Of a DNA stretch of 64,000 nucleotides, positions 24,862 through 33,258 are shown in pieces (the stretch's first letter is position 1; every line of letters begins with the position of its first letter). The DNA lies in the NCBI RefSeq assembly GCF_002742645.2, contig NZ_CP033875.1:868001-932000 (forward strand), written 5' to 3'. The DNA comes from Caulobacter sp. FWC26 (GTDB lineage: Bacteria; Pseudomonadota; Alphaproteobacteria; Caulobacterales; Caulobacteraceae). Made by a program: the position numbers and the translations under genes. The notes beneath the pieces are model-generated. The model had not been told where the DNA came from. It did no database searches and worked only from the letters and a program-made list of their open reading frames with translations.

Positions 24862-25037
24862 GCTAAGCCTCCCTTGGGTCTTCGCGTTTTAAGCAACCAT
24901 GGCGCGCAAATTGTTTCACGGCCGCCACGTGGGCGCAGACGCTTAGCGGTCTGCGAGCGACCAGGTCAAGTTGGAACGTCCAACAAAATCAGTGCCATTA
25001 CACGAGTCTGGGGTGGCTTGACGCGTTGGGCGCCGTC
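24862..25037. other. Intergenic region upstream of the response regulator
   Basis: 176 bp. It contains a small inverted repeat GTTGGA-ACG-TCCAAC (24970-24984) and one GANTC site (GAGTC, near 25005). No gene is visible. Confidence 0.35.
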
Positions 25038-26156
25038 TCAGCGACTCTCGCCCAGCGGGAAGGCGTCCCGTCCCGTCTGGCCACGATGGCGGAGGAAAGC
25101 GTCGGCCAGGACGCAAGCGGTCATCGCCTCGACCACGGGGACCCCCCGGATGCCGACGCAGGGGTCATGGCGACCCTTGGTGCGCAGGTCGATCTCTTCA
25201 CCGGCCTCGTTGACCGTCTGGCGCGGGATCAAGATGGAGGAGGTCGGCTTGAACGCGACGCGCGCGACGACGGATTGCCCGGTCGAGATGCCGCCCAGAA
25301 TCCCGCCGGCGTGATTGGACTGGAAAACAGGCTGGCCGTGTTCCCCCATCCGCATGGTGTCGGCGTTTTCCTCGCCCGTCAGCGCCGCGCTGTCGAAGCC
25401 GTCGCCGATCTCGACGCCCTTGGCGGCGTTGATCGACATCAGGGCCGAGGCCAGTTCGGCGTCGAGCTTGCCATACAGCGGCGCGCCCCATCCGGCGGGA
25501 ACGCCCGTGGCCTCGACCTCGACGACAGCGCCGGTGGAGGAGCCGGCCTTGCGGATCCTCTCAAGGTGCTCCTCCCAGACAGGTACGATCGCCGCGTCGG
25601 GCGCCCAGTAGGGGTTCTGCTCGGTTTGAGCCCAGTCCCAGTTGGACCGATCGATCTTGTGCGGTCCGATCTGAACCAGAGCCGCGCGCACGGTCACCCC
25701 CGGAATGATCAACCGCGCCACCGCGCCGGCCGCCACCCGCGCGGCGGTCTCGCGCGCTGAACTGCGCCCGCCGCCGCGATAGTCGCGCACGCCGTACTTG
25801 GCGAAATAGGCATAGTCGGCGTGGCCGGGCCGGAAGGCCTGGGCGATCTCCGAATAGTCCTTGGAACGCTGGTCGGTGTTCTCGATCATCAGGCTGATCG
25901 GCGTGCCGGTCGTGCGCTGGCCGTTCGAGCGTTCGTCCTCGAACACCCCCGACAGGATGCGCACCGCGTCCGGCTCCTGGCGCTGGGTGACGAATTTGCC
26001 GCTGCCCGGGCGGCGCTTGTCGAGAAACGCCTGGATCATCTCCGCCGTCAGCGCGATTCCGGGAGGGCAGCCGTCGACGACGCAGCCGAGCGCCGGACCA
26101 TGGCTTTCGCCCCAGGTGGTGACGCGGAACAGGTGACCAAAGGTGTTGTGCGACAT
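25038..26156 (-). CDS. aroC: Chorismate synthase
   Basis: 372 aa from the ATG at 26156 ([20 protein letters not shown]). The usual signatures are present: [33 protein letters not shown], the FMN-site block [20 protein letters not shown], and the C-terminal [18 protein letters not shown]. It converts EPSP to chorismate with reduced FMN, the last step of the shikimate pathway. It is an unlinked single gene, as in most alphaproteobacteria. The frame continues 15 codons upstream, but without a ribosome site and against family alignment. Confidence 0.97.
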   Translation of the reverse strand: MSHNTFGHLFRVTTWGESHGPALGCVVDGCPPGIALTAEMIQAFLDKRRPGSGKFVTQRQEPDAVRILSGVFEDERSNGQRTTGTPISLMIENTDQRSKDYSEIAQAFRPGHADYAYFAKYGVRDYRGGGRSSARETAARVAAGAVARLIIPGVTVRAALVQIGPHKIDRSNWDWAQTEQNPYWAPDAAIVPVWEEHLERIRKAGSSTGAVVEVEATGVPAGWGAPLYGKLDAELASALMSINAAKGVEIGDGFDSAALTGEENADTMRMGEHGQPVFQSNHAGGILGGISTGQSVVARVAFKPTSSILIPRQTVNEAGEEIDLRTKGRHDPCVGIRGVPVVEAMTACVLADAFLRHRGQTGRDAFPLGESR

Positions 26157-26201
26157 GGCCCGGCTTCTAGCGGAAAGCACGCCAGGGGGCAAAAGCGGCA
26201 A

Positions 26202-26228
26202 GATCCTCCCCCGTCAAAGGGGAGGATC
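26202..26228. terminator. Hairpin after the pectate lyase gene
   Basis: GATCCTCCCC (26202-26211) and GGGGAGGATC (26219-26228) form a perfect 10-bp stem. It is 4 bp beyond the pectate lyase stop and 45 bp upstream of aroC. Only a weak T-rich stretch follows on the minus strand, so termination may be partial. Confidence 0.6.
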
Positions 26229-26232
26229 GGGG

Positions 26233-27591
26233 CTATCCCCGCGCCTTCGCCGCATCGGCGAGGTAAAGCTCTAGGTTCGTCCAGCCCGAACCATCCTTGG
26301 CCAACGCCGCGCCGTCGGCCAGCTTGGGGTTCAGGCCGCGCGTCTTCTCCCAGGCGTCTGGCATGCCGTCGCCGTCGGTGTCGGTTAGCGCCTTGCCTGC
26401 GGGCAGAACCGGCCAGCCGCCGACGTCCTCCTGGGTGTTGATCACCTTGCCGGTGCGCGTGCGAACGCCCTCGACGATGCGGCGATCGACCGGATCGCGC
26501 CACACCGAGGCCCCGGCGTCGGCCAGCACTCGCTCATAGGCCTTATCGGCGCTTTCCGGCGTCACCGGCGCGACGTCGAGCGGGGCGGTCAAACGATAGC
26601 CGGCCGGTTCGGGAATGGTAAAGGTCACCAGGCTCCACGGATCGGCGGGAACCACGCCGTCCATGCTGTTGCCGGCGAAGTAGCCCTTGGCCTCCAGATT
26701 GCTCTCCTGGAAGATCACACGCTTGCCGGTGTTTGGGCCGGGCACATAGGCATTGTCGACGAAGTTGTAGGCCGCGCGCGTGGCCGTGTCGGCGTTGTAG
26801 CCGGCATAGCCCTTGCCCCAGTTGTAGAAGACGTTGGAGCGGAAATCGAACAGGGGTCCGACGGGGTCCTTGTCCGGTCCGTCGTAGTTCCCGGGCCTTG
26901 GCATGCGGGCCATGTGGTTGGCCCATAGGTTGTGGTGAAAGCTGATCCGGCTGCCCTGGCCGCCTCGGATCAGGCTGCCATAGCCGTGGTCGCCCTTGAC
27001 GTGGATCGAGTGCGCCAGGCTCTCGGCGATGATCGACCACTGGACAGTCAGGTCATGGAACCCCTGGCCTGCCTCAGTGTAGCGGGCAGAGGCCGACAGG
27101 GTCTCGTCCACAGACCAACTGGCCGAGACGTGATCCAGGATGATCCGCCGGCCGCCGCTGATCCAGATCGCATCGCCCTCGACCTTGCTCTCAGCGCCCA
27201 GGCGCGAGCGGATGAAGCGGATGACGACATCGTCCGCGCCGATCACCAGGGTCTGGTCGCGCAGGGTGATGCCGCCGCCCGGCGCGGTCTGGCCGGCGAT
27301 GGTGATGCGCGGGTGGCTGATCTTCAAAGGTGACTTCAGCTGGATCGTCCCGGCGACGTCGAACACCACCGTGCGCGGCCCCTTGGCCTCGACCGCCGCG
27401 CGGAGCGAGCCCGGCCCGGCGTCGTTCAGGTTGGTGACCCGCAAAACCGCGCCGCCGCGCCCGCCGAGACTCAAGCGTCCCGCCCCCTCGGCGCCGGGAA
27501 ACGCGACGAGCTCGCCGGCGAGCGCCGGCGAGGCGACGAACATCATCAGGGCGAACGCGCCCGTGACGGCGTGAAGTCGGCGGTCTCGCAT
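26233..27591 (-). CDS. Secreted pectate lyase-like protein
   Basis: 452 aa from the ATG at 27591 with GAGGG upstream; this start reveals a signal peptide ending in SPALA at about 25. The mature N-terminus FPGAEGAGRLSLGGRGG, then VTNLNDAGPGSLRAAV and ITIAGQTAPGGGITLRDQ, match right-handed beta-helix pectate lyases. Helix rungs with Asn/His ladders follow (ILDHVSASWSVDETLS, FHHNLWANHMARMPRPG). Near the end a calcium-type repeat DTDGDGMPDAWE is visible. It should cleave pectate by beta-elimination outside the inner membrane. It fits a plant-debris-degrading oligotroph. Confidence 0.86.
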   Translation of the reverse strand: MRDRRLHAVTGAFALMMFVASPALAGELVAFPGAEGAGRLSLGGRGGAVLRVTNLNDAGPGSLRAAVEAKGPRTVVFDVAGTIQLKSPLKISHPRITIAGQTAPGGGITLRDQTLVIGADDVVIRFIRSRLGAESKVEGDAIWISGGRRIILDHVSASWSVDETLSASARYTEAGQGFHDLTVQWSIIAESLAHSIHVKGDHGYGSLIRGGQGSRISFHHNLWANHMARMPRPGNYDGPDKDPVGPLFDFRSNVFYNWGKGYAGYNADTATRAAYNFVDNAYVPGPNTGKRVIFQESNLEAKGYFAGNSMDGVVPADPWSLVTFTIPEPAGYRLTAPLDVAPVTPESADKAYERVLADAGASVWRDPVDRRIVEGVRTRTGKVINTQEDVGGWPVLPAGKALTDTDGDGMPDAWEKTRGLNPKLADGAALAKDGSGWTNLELYLADAAKARG

Positions 27592-27686
27592 GGCGTTTCC
27601 CTCGAAGACATCGGCGATCAAGCCGCCGTCGGGTCTGCCGCGAAAATGCCGAGCGGAGCCGCTTTTGTCCACCGGTGTCATTGGCC

Positions 27687-29015
27687 CTACATGATGACGT
27701 TCAGCACCATTCGCTGGGCGGCGCCTGACTCGTAGTTCGTGAGTTCCAGCGTCTTGATCGATCCACGGGGAAGGTTGCTCGGATCAAAGCCAGCCGGGGG
27801 CGTGGCTCCGTTGAGCAAGATGCGTGTCGCAGCGGTGTTCGGGCGGAGTTTGAGTTTCACGTCGCCCGAATAGATGGTCCTATCGATGGGCGCTCCGAAC
27901 CTGTCCTTGGCTTGCGGTGGCCGGACGCGGCGCACTTCGTCGGCGACGATGTCAATCAGCAGCCCGTCATCGTCGCTGATCGTGCTGTGGGCGTAGCTCG
28001 CGCGGTCGATTTTCTTTTGCGCCAGCGCCATTGCGCCGCCGGCCGTCAGCGTGGCGATCAGGACCGCGAGGGCTCCGAGGGCCGCCTTGCGGGCAGTGCT
28101 CGCGGGCGCTTGGGGTTTGGCAATGGCCTCTAGACGCATGGCGATTGATCTCCTCGATTTGCCGGTGAAGGCTGGTTGAAGCTCTGGCGTGCTTTGTGCG
28201 CGTAGAGCGCGGACCAGGTTTTCGGCGTAGCGACGTCGCGCGCGAGCGTCGGCGCCCTCGAGGGCTATGCCGTCACATCGTTCCTCGCGAACGGCCGCCG
28301 CGCGGATGTGCAGCGCGCCCTGGGGCGCCGCCATCCAAAACAACCCGGCCGACAAGCCCTCGATCAGGAGCCGCCAGTTGTCGTGGCGTTTGAGGTGAGC
28401 CAGCTCGTGGACGCAGATTGGTAGGAGTTGCTCAGTCTCCAACTGCCGGCTCAGGTCGGCGGGAAGCAGGATCACGGGTTTGAAAAGGCCCGCGAGAAGG
28501 GGCTGTTGAACGTCTTCACTGAGGCGAACGTCGGGCCAGACGCAGCCAAGCCGCCGGGCCGCGTCGCGCACCGCGAGGGTAAGATCAGGCTGCGCGGGGA
28601 TAGCGTCGCGGACAATGGCCCTCAGGCGCAACAGTCCGATGACCTGCCGCGCCACCGCGACGACAAGCCCGCCGAACGCCCCGAGAACAAGCCCCCGCGC
28701 CAGGACCTCAGAGATCTCAGGGACGAGCGGGGCGGCCTCGGAGACCTGGCTGAAAGCGGCTGTGGCCCCGACGGCCATGTTGCTGACAAGGGTGATCTTC
28801 TGGACCGGAGCGGTCAGCGATCCGGGCATCAGCGCGGCGCCGACCGTGAGGGCCAGAGCGGACGGGGCGAGGGCCGTGGCGAAGCCCCATACCCGGTCGC
28901 GCGGCCCCGGATCGCGGGTGAGCTTGTCTGAGAGCGTCCCCAACGCCCAGCCCAGACCCGCAGCGGGCCAGGCGACCAGCAAGCCAAGCGCCGCAGAGGC
29001 CAGCAGCGGGTTCAC
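27687..29015 (-). CDS. BlaR1/MecR1-like M56 membrane metalloprotease without a penicillin-sensor domain
   Basis: 442 aa. A GTG start at 29015 overlaps the blaI-like stop by four bases (GTGA), showing coupled translation. There are several N-terminal membrane helices, a zinc-protease motif VHELAHLKRHD (about 203) with downstream EERCDGIAL, a further helix (LGALAVLIATLTAGGAMAL) and a periplasmic tail of about 120 residues. In BlaR1 the tail is a penicillin-binding sensor with an SxxK serine; here it is too short and shows no such fold. By analogy, the protease inactivates the BlaI-type repressor on a signal, but the ligand is unknown. Confidence 0.85.
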   Translation of the reverse strand: MNPLLASAALGLLVAWPAAGLGWALGTLSDKLTRDPGPRDRVWGFATALAPSALALTVGAALMPGSLTAPVQKITLVSNMAVGATAAFSQVSEAAPLVPEISEVLARGLVLGAFGGLVVAVARQVIGLLRLRAIVRDAIPAQPDLTLAVRDAARRLGCVWPDVRLSEDVQQPLLAGLFKPVILLPADLSRQLETEQLLPICVHELAHLKRHDNWRLLIEGLSAGLFWMAAPQGALHIRAAAVREERCDGIALEGADARARRRYAENLVRALRAQSTPELQPAFTGKSRRSIAMRLEAIAKPQAPASTARKAALGALAVLIATLTAGGAMALAQKKIDRASYAHSTISDDDGLLIDIVADEVRRVRPPQAKDRFGAPIDRTIYSGDVKLKLRPNTAATRILLNGATPPAGFDPSNLPRGSIKTLELTNYESGAAQRMVLNVIM

Positions 29016-29386
29016 GCGTCATCCTCCGGCTTGGTGGTGTTCAGCAGCGCCTCCAGTTCCTGGATCTCCGTCTCCGACAGAATCTGGCTGCCTGAGAAGG
29101 CCGAAGCTGGCAGGCGTCCATCGATCTCGAGCAGGCTGCGAAGGCGGTTCAGCACGCCACCGATGACATGCACCTTGGCCTTTTTGGCTTCGTACACCGC
29201 CAGGCCGTGCACAGAGCGGCGGGTCAGCAGGCCCTTGGCCACCATGCGCTCCAGCACGGTACGGGTGGTCGAGCCGCTCCAACCCAATTCGGGCTCGATG
29301 GCAGCCTGCGCCTCGCGGGCGCTCATCGCGCCGCCCCGCCAGAAGGCTTTGAGCACTTCCAGCTCCAAGTCCGACGGTTCGGTCAT
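29012..29386 (-). CDS. BlaI/MecI/CopY family repressor
   Basis: 124 aa from the ATG at 29386 with AAGGAGG 8 nt upstream. The winged helix is at residues 4-75 (DLELEVLKAFWRGGAMSARE, then STTRTVLERMVAKGLLTRR), followed by a helical dimerisation tail. It represses by dimer binding to TACA/TGTA half sites and is relieved by cleavage by its BlaR partner, whose gene overlaps its stop codon. Two copies of the operator core lie upstream: one directly before this gene and one before the divergent gene at 29527. Confidence 0.93.
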   Translation of the reverse strand: MTEPSDLELEVLKAFWRGGAMSAREAQAAIEPELGWSGSTTRTVLERMVAKGLLTRRSVHGLAVYEAKKAKVHVIGGVLNRLRSLLEIDGRLPASAFSGSQILSETEIQELEALLNTTKPEDDA

Positions 29387-29401
29387 CCCGTGCCTCCTTG
29401 A

Positions 29402-29426
29402 TGTAGCGAGTACGCTACAAATGTAG
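29402..29426. promoter_or_regulatory. BlaI-type operator upstream of the repressor gene
   Basis: TGTAGCG-AGTA-CGCTACA (29402-29419) overlaps CTACA-AA-TGTAG (29415-29426). The core TACAAATGTA (29416-29425) matches the known BlaI/MecI half-site pattern. It lies 16-40 bp upstream of the repressor ATG. Confidence 0.7.
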
Positions 29427-29491
29427 TCGACTCGCGTCAAGTGTGGTGAGTCCGGTTTGGGGGTGGCATTCAGGCGCGTTCGTTTTACGTC

Positions 29492-29515
29492 TGTAGTGCA
29501 AGATTACAAATGTAA
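29492..29515. promoter_or_regulatory. Second BlaI-type operator, before the divergent gene
   Basis: TTACA-AA-TGTAA (29504-29515) contains the same 10-mer TACAAATGTA (29505-29514) as the first operator, 89 bp away. An extra TGTA half site is at 29492-29495. It is 12 bp before the GTG start of the gene at 29527. Confidence 0.68.
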
Positions 29516-29526
29516 GTTCTTGGGCC

Positions 29527-30009
29527 GTGAATCCCATTCATCCTGAAAAACCGCCGCGCGACCGCCGCTCCGCCCGTCGGTGGCGAAGTGTGGGGCTCGC
29601 CCTCGGTTTCTTGGCGGTGCTGATCGTGGGCGCTCAGATCGTGGCGCGCCACGATCGCGCCGAGCAGACCCGTAGAGATCTGACCTGGCGGCGGCTTGCT
29701 GGCCCTTCATGTCCGCCGCTTGACCCGAAAGTCTTCCGCGCCATGACGCGGTATCCTCAGGCGACTCCTTACGACGATGTGCTGTATCGGCGCTTTGGTG
29801 GGGCGATGACCTGCACTCATCTGGTCGATCGTATCAACGGCGCAAAGGTCCGATATCAGGTATGCAAGTTCAGCGCGCCCGAATATCTGGCTGTAGCCCA
29901 AGGGGGCGCGGAACGTTTCTACGACCTGTCCAACGGCCGGTCCGCCGCCGTCACCGTGAACGGCGGGCAAGTTCGCTGCGTTGCTATCGCGCCATTCGCG
30001 ATGAAATAG
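29527..30009 (+). CDS. Uncharacterised single-pass membrane protein, predicted BlaI target
   Basis: 160 aa, GTG start. A basic N-terminus (RDRRSARRWR) precedes one hydrophobic helix (VGLALGFLAVLIVGAQIVA, about 22-40), placing about 120 residues in the periplasm. That part has four cysteines (PSCPPLD, MTCTHL, YQVCKF, VRCVAI), enough for two disulfides. I find no family match from memory, and it does not resemble a beta-lactamase. A BlaI-type operator 12 bp upstream suggests repression by the adjacent BlaI-like protein. It could be the effector or co-sensor of that system. No good Shine-Dalgarno is visible, so the start is uncertain. Confidence 0.62.
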   Translation: MNPIHPEKPPRDRRSARRWRSVGLALGFLAVLIVGAQIVARHDRAEQTRRDLTWRRLAGPSCPPLDPKVFRAMTRYPQATPYDDVLYRRFGGAMTCTHLVDRINGAKVRYQVCKFSAPEYLAVAQGGAERFYDLSNGRSAAVTVNGGQVRCVAIAPFAMK

Positions 30010-30031
30010 GCCTTGCCTCTCCTTCTATAAC

Positions 30032-30057
30032 ATAGCTAGCTATATAGCACGCTATAT
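30032..30057. promoter_or_regulatory. Overlapping palindromes, candidate MarR operator
   Basis: ATAGCTAGCTAT (30032-30043) is a perfect 12-bp palindrome. ATATAGC-AC-GCTATAT (30042-30057) is a perfect 16-bp one. They end 13 bp before the MarR-GNAT start in an AT-rich patch and probably cover its promoter. Confidence 0.65.
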
Positions 30058-30070
30058 TGAGGGGGCGGCG

Positions 30071-31030
30071 ATGGACGTAGATCTTCTGGCGGGCTTGGGC
30101 GTCGGGTTTCTCGGCAGCCGGCTGAAGCGCCTGGCCGAGCGGATGCAGGCCGATGCGGCCGAGGTGGCGCGGTCGTTGGCGCTACCGGTGCAGCCGGCGC
30201 AGATGTCGCTGCTGATGGCGATCCGCATGCATGAGCCGATCGCGGTGGGCGAACTGGCCGAGCGCCTGCAATTGGCCCAGCCCACGGTCACCCGCGCGCT
30301 TGGGCCCTTGGAGCGGGACGGCTTCATCGAGACGCGCCGGACGCCGGGCGATCAGCGCTCCAAACGGCTGGTGTTCACCGACAAGGGGCGAGCGTTGATG
30401 GCACGGATCCAGACCGAGCTCTTGCCCCGTATCGAGCCGGCGGCGGCTGAACTGGTCGCCGGACTCGCCGGCGACTTCATGCTGGGCCTTTCTCAGGCGG
30501 AGGCGCGGCTGGCGGAGCGATCCTTGCTGACCCGCGCCCAAATGGCGGGACGTCCGATGATCTGGGCGCGCGACTTCTCCGACGATCTCGCAGAGGCTTT
30601 CTATCGGATCAACGCCGAGTGGATTCAGGAGATGTTCGCCCTGGAGGACAACGACATTGCGCTGTTGTCGAAGCCTCGAGACCTGATCCTTGACCGGGGC
30701 GGTGTGGTGCTGTTCGCCGAAACGGCCGACCTTGGCGTCGTGGGAACCTGCGCCCTGATGGTCTCCAAGGACGGCTGGGTCGAGCTGACCAAGATGGGCG
30801 TGCTCAAGAGCGCGCGTGGGCTTAAGGCGGGCGAGTTCCTGCTGGCCAAGACCCTCGAACGGGCGGCGAGTCTCGGCATGGACAGGATCTATCTACTGAC
30901 CAACCGCAAGTGCGCCGCCGCTATCCATCTCTATGAGAAGCTGGGCTTCGTCCACGACGAGGAGATCATGCGGAAATTCGGGGCGCGCTATCAGCGCTGT
31001 GACGTGGCGATGTCGTATCGCCCGCAGTGA
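30071..31030 (+). CDS. MarR family regulator fused to a GNAT acetyltransferase
   Basis: 319 aa. Residues about 10-140 form a MarR winged helix (PVQPAQMSLLMAIRMHEPIA, QPTVTRALGPLERDGFIE, RTPGDQRSKRLVFTDKGRA). Residues about 165-315 are a GNAT domain with the acetyl-CoA loop region (MGVLKSARGLKAGEFLLAKT) and the C-terminal LTNRKCAAAIHLYEKLGF. Such two-domain proteins occur widely; the transferase substrate is generally unknown. Two tight palindromes right upstream suggest autorepression. Its last 65 bp overlap the convergent EAL gene. Confidence 0.86.
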   Translation: MDVDLLAGLGVGFLGSRLKRLAERMQADAAEVARSLALPVQPAQMSLLMAIRMHEPIAVGELAERLQLAQPTVTRALGPLERDGFIETRRTPGDQRSKRLVFTDKGRALMARIQTELLPRIEPAAAELVAGLAGDFMLGLSQAEARLAERSLLTRAQMAGRPMIWARDFSDDLAEAFYRINAEWIQEMFALEDNDIALLSKPRDLILDRGGVVLFAETADLGVVGTCALMVSKDGWVELTKMGVLKSARGLKAGEFLLAKTLERAASLGMDRIYLLTNRKCAAAIHLYEKLGFVHDEEIMRKFGARYQRCDVAMSYRPQ

Positions 31031-31775
31031 TCGCGGTCAGGTCGGGCGTCGCCAGCCCCTGAAACATGGGTTTCGCGATTACGTAGCCCTGGATGTAGTC
31101 GACGCCCAGGTCGCGCAATGCGGCGAGTTCGTCGATCGTCTCCACGCCCTCGCAGATGGCAAGCGCGTCGAGCTCGCTGAGCATTTTCAATAGGTTTGAG
31201 ACGATTACGCGCTTGCCGCGATCGCGGTCGATGCCGCGGATCAGCTCCATATCCAGCTTGACTATGTCTGGCTGGTATTGGGCCAGCAGGTTCAAGCCCG
31301 CATAGCCTGCGCCGAAGTCATCGATCGCCGTCTTGAATCCCATGGCCCGATAGGTGCGCAGGATGTTCAGCACATGCTGGATGTCCAGCTTCTCGTTTTC
31401 GGTGAACTCGAAGATCAGGCGATTGAGCGGAAAGCCCGTCCGCATGGCGGTCGCCAGCGTCAGGCGAATACAGGCGCGCGGTTCGTAGACCGCGTTCGGC
31501 ATGAAGTTGATGGAGAGATGGGCGTCTGTTTTCGGGAGATCCAGCGTGGTGGCCAGCTCGATCGCTTTGACCCGGCACTGCTGGTCGAACACATAGCGGT
31601 TCTGATCCGAAATCGTTGACAGAACCGTCCCCGCGCCCTGGCCTTCAGGACCACGCGCCAAGGCCTCATAGGCGAAGACCTTGCCGGAGCACAGGTTGAT
31701 GATGGGCTGGAAGGCCATCGAGAACGGCGTCTCGAAGTCCTGACCATCCCGGCACCCGGCGCATGCTTTGGACAC
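30966..31775 (-). CDS. EAL-domain c-di-GMP phosphodiesterase
   Basis: 269 aa. A GTG start at 31775 follows AGGGG. Every catalytic motif of an active EAL enzyme is present: EALARG, NFMPNA, FEFTENE, IDDFGAGYAGL, VKLDMELI, EGVET and IQGYVIAKP. The short N-terminus has a CAGC pair but no recognisable sensor. It hydrolyses c-di-GMP to pGpG in the cytoplasm. The 3' end overlaps the convergent MarR-GNAT gene by 65 bp, so high transcription of one may interfere with the other. Confidence 0.9.
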   Translation of the reverse strand: MSKACAGCRDGQDFETPFSMAFQPIINLCSGKVFAYEALARGPEGQGAGTVLSTISDQNRYVFDQQCRVKAIELATTLDLPKTDAHLSINFMPNAVYEPRACIRLTLATAMRTGFPLNRLIFEFTENEKLDIQHVLNILRTYRAMGFKTAIDDFGAGYAGLNLLAQYQPDIVKLDMELIRGIDRDRGKRVIVSNLLKMLSELDALAICEGVETIDELAALRDLGVDYIQGYVIAKPMFQGLATPDLTAITAGDTTSPRHSADSAPRISA

Positions 31776-31862
31776 GGTCTACCCCTAGAATTTAAAAGGA
31801 AATCAGGGATGACCGAAAAAGATGAAGCCAGACTTAGTGCGCCTGCGACAGTCTGCCGCGCC

Positions 31863-33181
31863 TCAGTCCACTTTCGACAGCACGGCCCGGAGGGTCTCGA
31901 CCATCCGGTCGATATGGTCCTTCTCCAGAATCAGCGGCGGCGACAGGGCGATGATGTCGCCGGTGACGCGGATCAGAAGGCCTTGGTCGAAGCAGGTTTC
32001 GAACACCTCCATCGCGCGGGCGGTGGGCGCGCCGGGACGCGGCTCCAGCTCGATGCCCGCGACTAAACCAAGGTTGCGGATGTCGACGACGTGGCGGGCG
32101 TCGGCGAGGCTATGCAGGGCCTCTTGCCAATAGTTCTCCAGGCTGGCGGCGCGGGCGAAGAGGTCGTCCTCGCGATAGGTCTCCAGTGTCGCGAGACCGG
32201 CGGCGCAGGCCAGCGGGTGGGCCGAATAGGTATAGCCGTGGAAGAGCTCGATCGGGGCGTCTGCGCCGTCCATCATCGCGTCGTAGATCTTGCCCGAGGC
32301 GGCGACCGCGCCGCAGGGGACTGCCGCGTTGGTCAGGCCCTTGGCCATGCAGATCATGTCCGGCGTGACCCCAAAACGGTCGGCGGCGAACGGGGCGCCG
32401 ACACGGCCAAAGCCGGTGATGACCTCATCGAAGATCAGCAGGATGTCGTGCTTGTCGCAGATAGCTCGCAGGCGCTCCAGATAGCCCTTCGGGGGATAAG
32501 CACGCCGGTAGAGCCCGCGACCGGTTCGACGATCACGGCCGCGATGTTGGAAGCGTCGTGCAGCGCCACGATCCGTTCCAGGTCGTTGGCCAGGTGCGCG
32601 CCGTGCTCGGGCTGGCCTTTGGCGAACTGGTTGCCGGGTAGGCCATGGGTGTGAGGCAGGTGGTCGACGCCGGTCAGCAGGCTGCCGAAGTACATCCGGT
32701 TCTTGGGAATCCCGCCCACCGAGATGCCGCCGAAACCCACGCCGTGATAGCCGCGCTCGCGCCCGATCAGCCGGGTCTTGGTCCCCTTGCCGCGCGCGCG
32801 GTGATAGGCGAGCGCAATCTTCAGCGCCGTGTCGACCGACTCCGAGCCCGAGTTGGTGAAGAAGATCCGGTCCAGGCCCTGCGGGGTGATCTGGGCCAGG
32901 CGTGAAGCGAACTGAAACGCCAGCGGGTGGCCCATGTTGAAGCAGGGCGCGTAGTCCATCTCCGCCGCCTGCTTCTGGATCGCCTCGCGGATCTTGGGCC
33001 GGTCATGGCCGGCGTTGACGCACCACAGTCCGGACGTCGCGTCCAGCACCTCGCGGCCTTCGGGCGTGCGGTACCACATGCCGCTGGCCGAGGAGAGCAT
33101 CCGGGGGTGGGCCTTGAACCGCCGGTTGGGCGTGAACGGCATCCAGAAGGCGTCGAGGTCGTTGGCGCCGAAATCGGGCAT
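31863..33181 (-). pseudogene. Class-III aminotransferase (beta-alanine/omega-amino acid:pyruvate type), frameshifted
   Basis: The start is at 33181 (MPDFGANDLDAFWMPFTPN) after AAGGA. The N-terminal piece keeps TSGLWCVNAGH, FFTNSGSESVDTALKIA and VEPVAGSTGVL, then leaves frame. The C-terminal piece resumes with the PLP-lysine block MICMAKGLTNAAVP and runs to 31863. Adding one base to the G5 run at 32491-32495 restores IPPKGYLERLRAICDKHDI and then DEVITGFG, about 439 aa in all, the family length. It is therefore a one-base deletion or a sequencing error in a homopolymer. It is divergent from the GntR gene, with the shared operator between. The intact enzyme would move an amino group from an omega-amino acid or diamine to pyruvate. 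Confidence 0.85.
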
Positions 33182-33206
33182 GGGCGGGATCCTTGCGAGC
33201 GCTTGC

Positions 33207-33220
33207 ATTGTGATCGCAAT
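33207..33220. promoter_or_regulatory. GntR-type operator, copy 1
   Basis: ATTGTGATCGCAAT is a near-perfect palindrome between the divergent aminotransferase (start 33181) and GntR (start 33259) genes. The same sequence with two changes recurs at 33964. Confidence 0.65.
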
Positions 33221-33258
33221 TGGGGGCCAAATGGCAAGGCCTTCCTGGAAACCCGCGC

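Noticed and set aside
27687-29386. A beta-lactam resistance locus
   Set aside because: BlaI and an M56 protein are present, but there is no beta-lactamase or penicillin-binding sensor domain in the neighbourhood.
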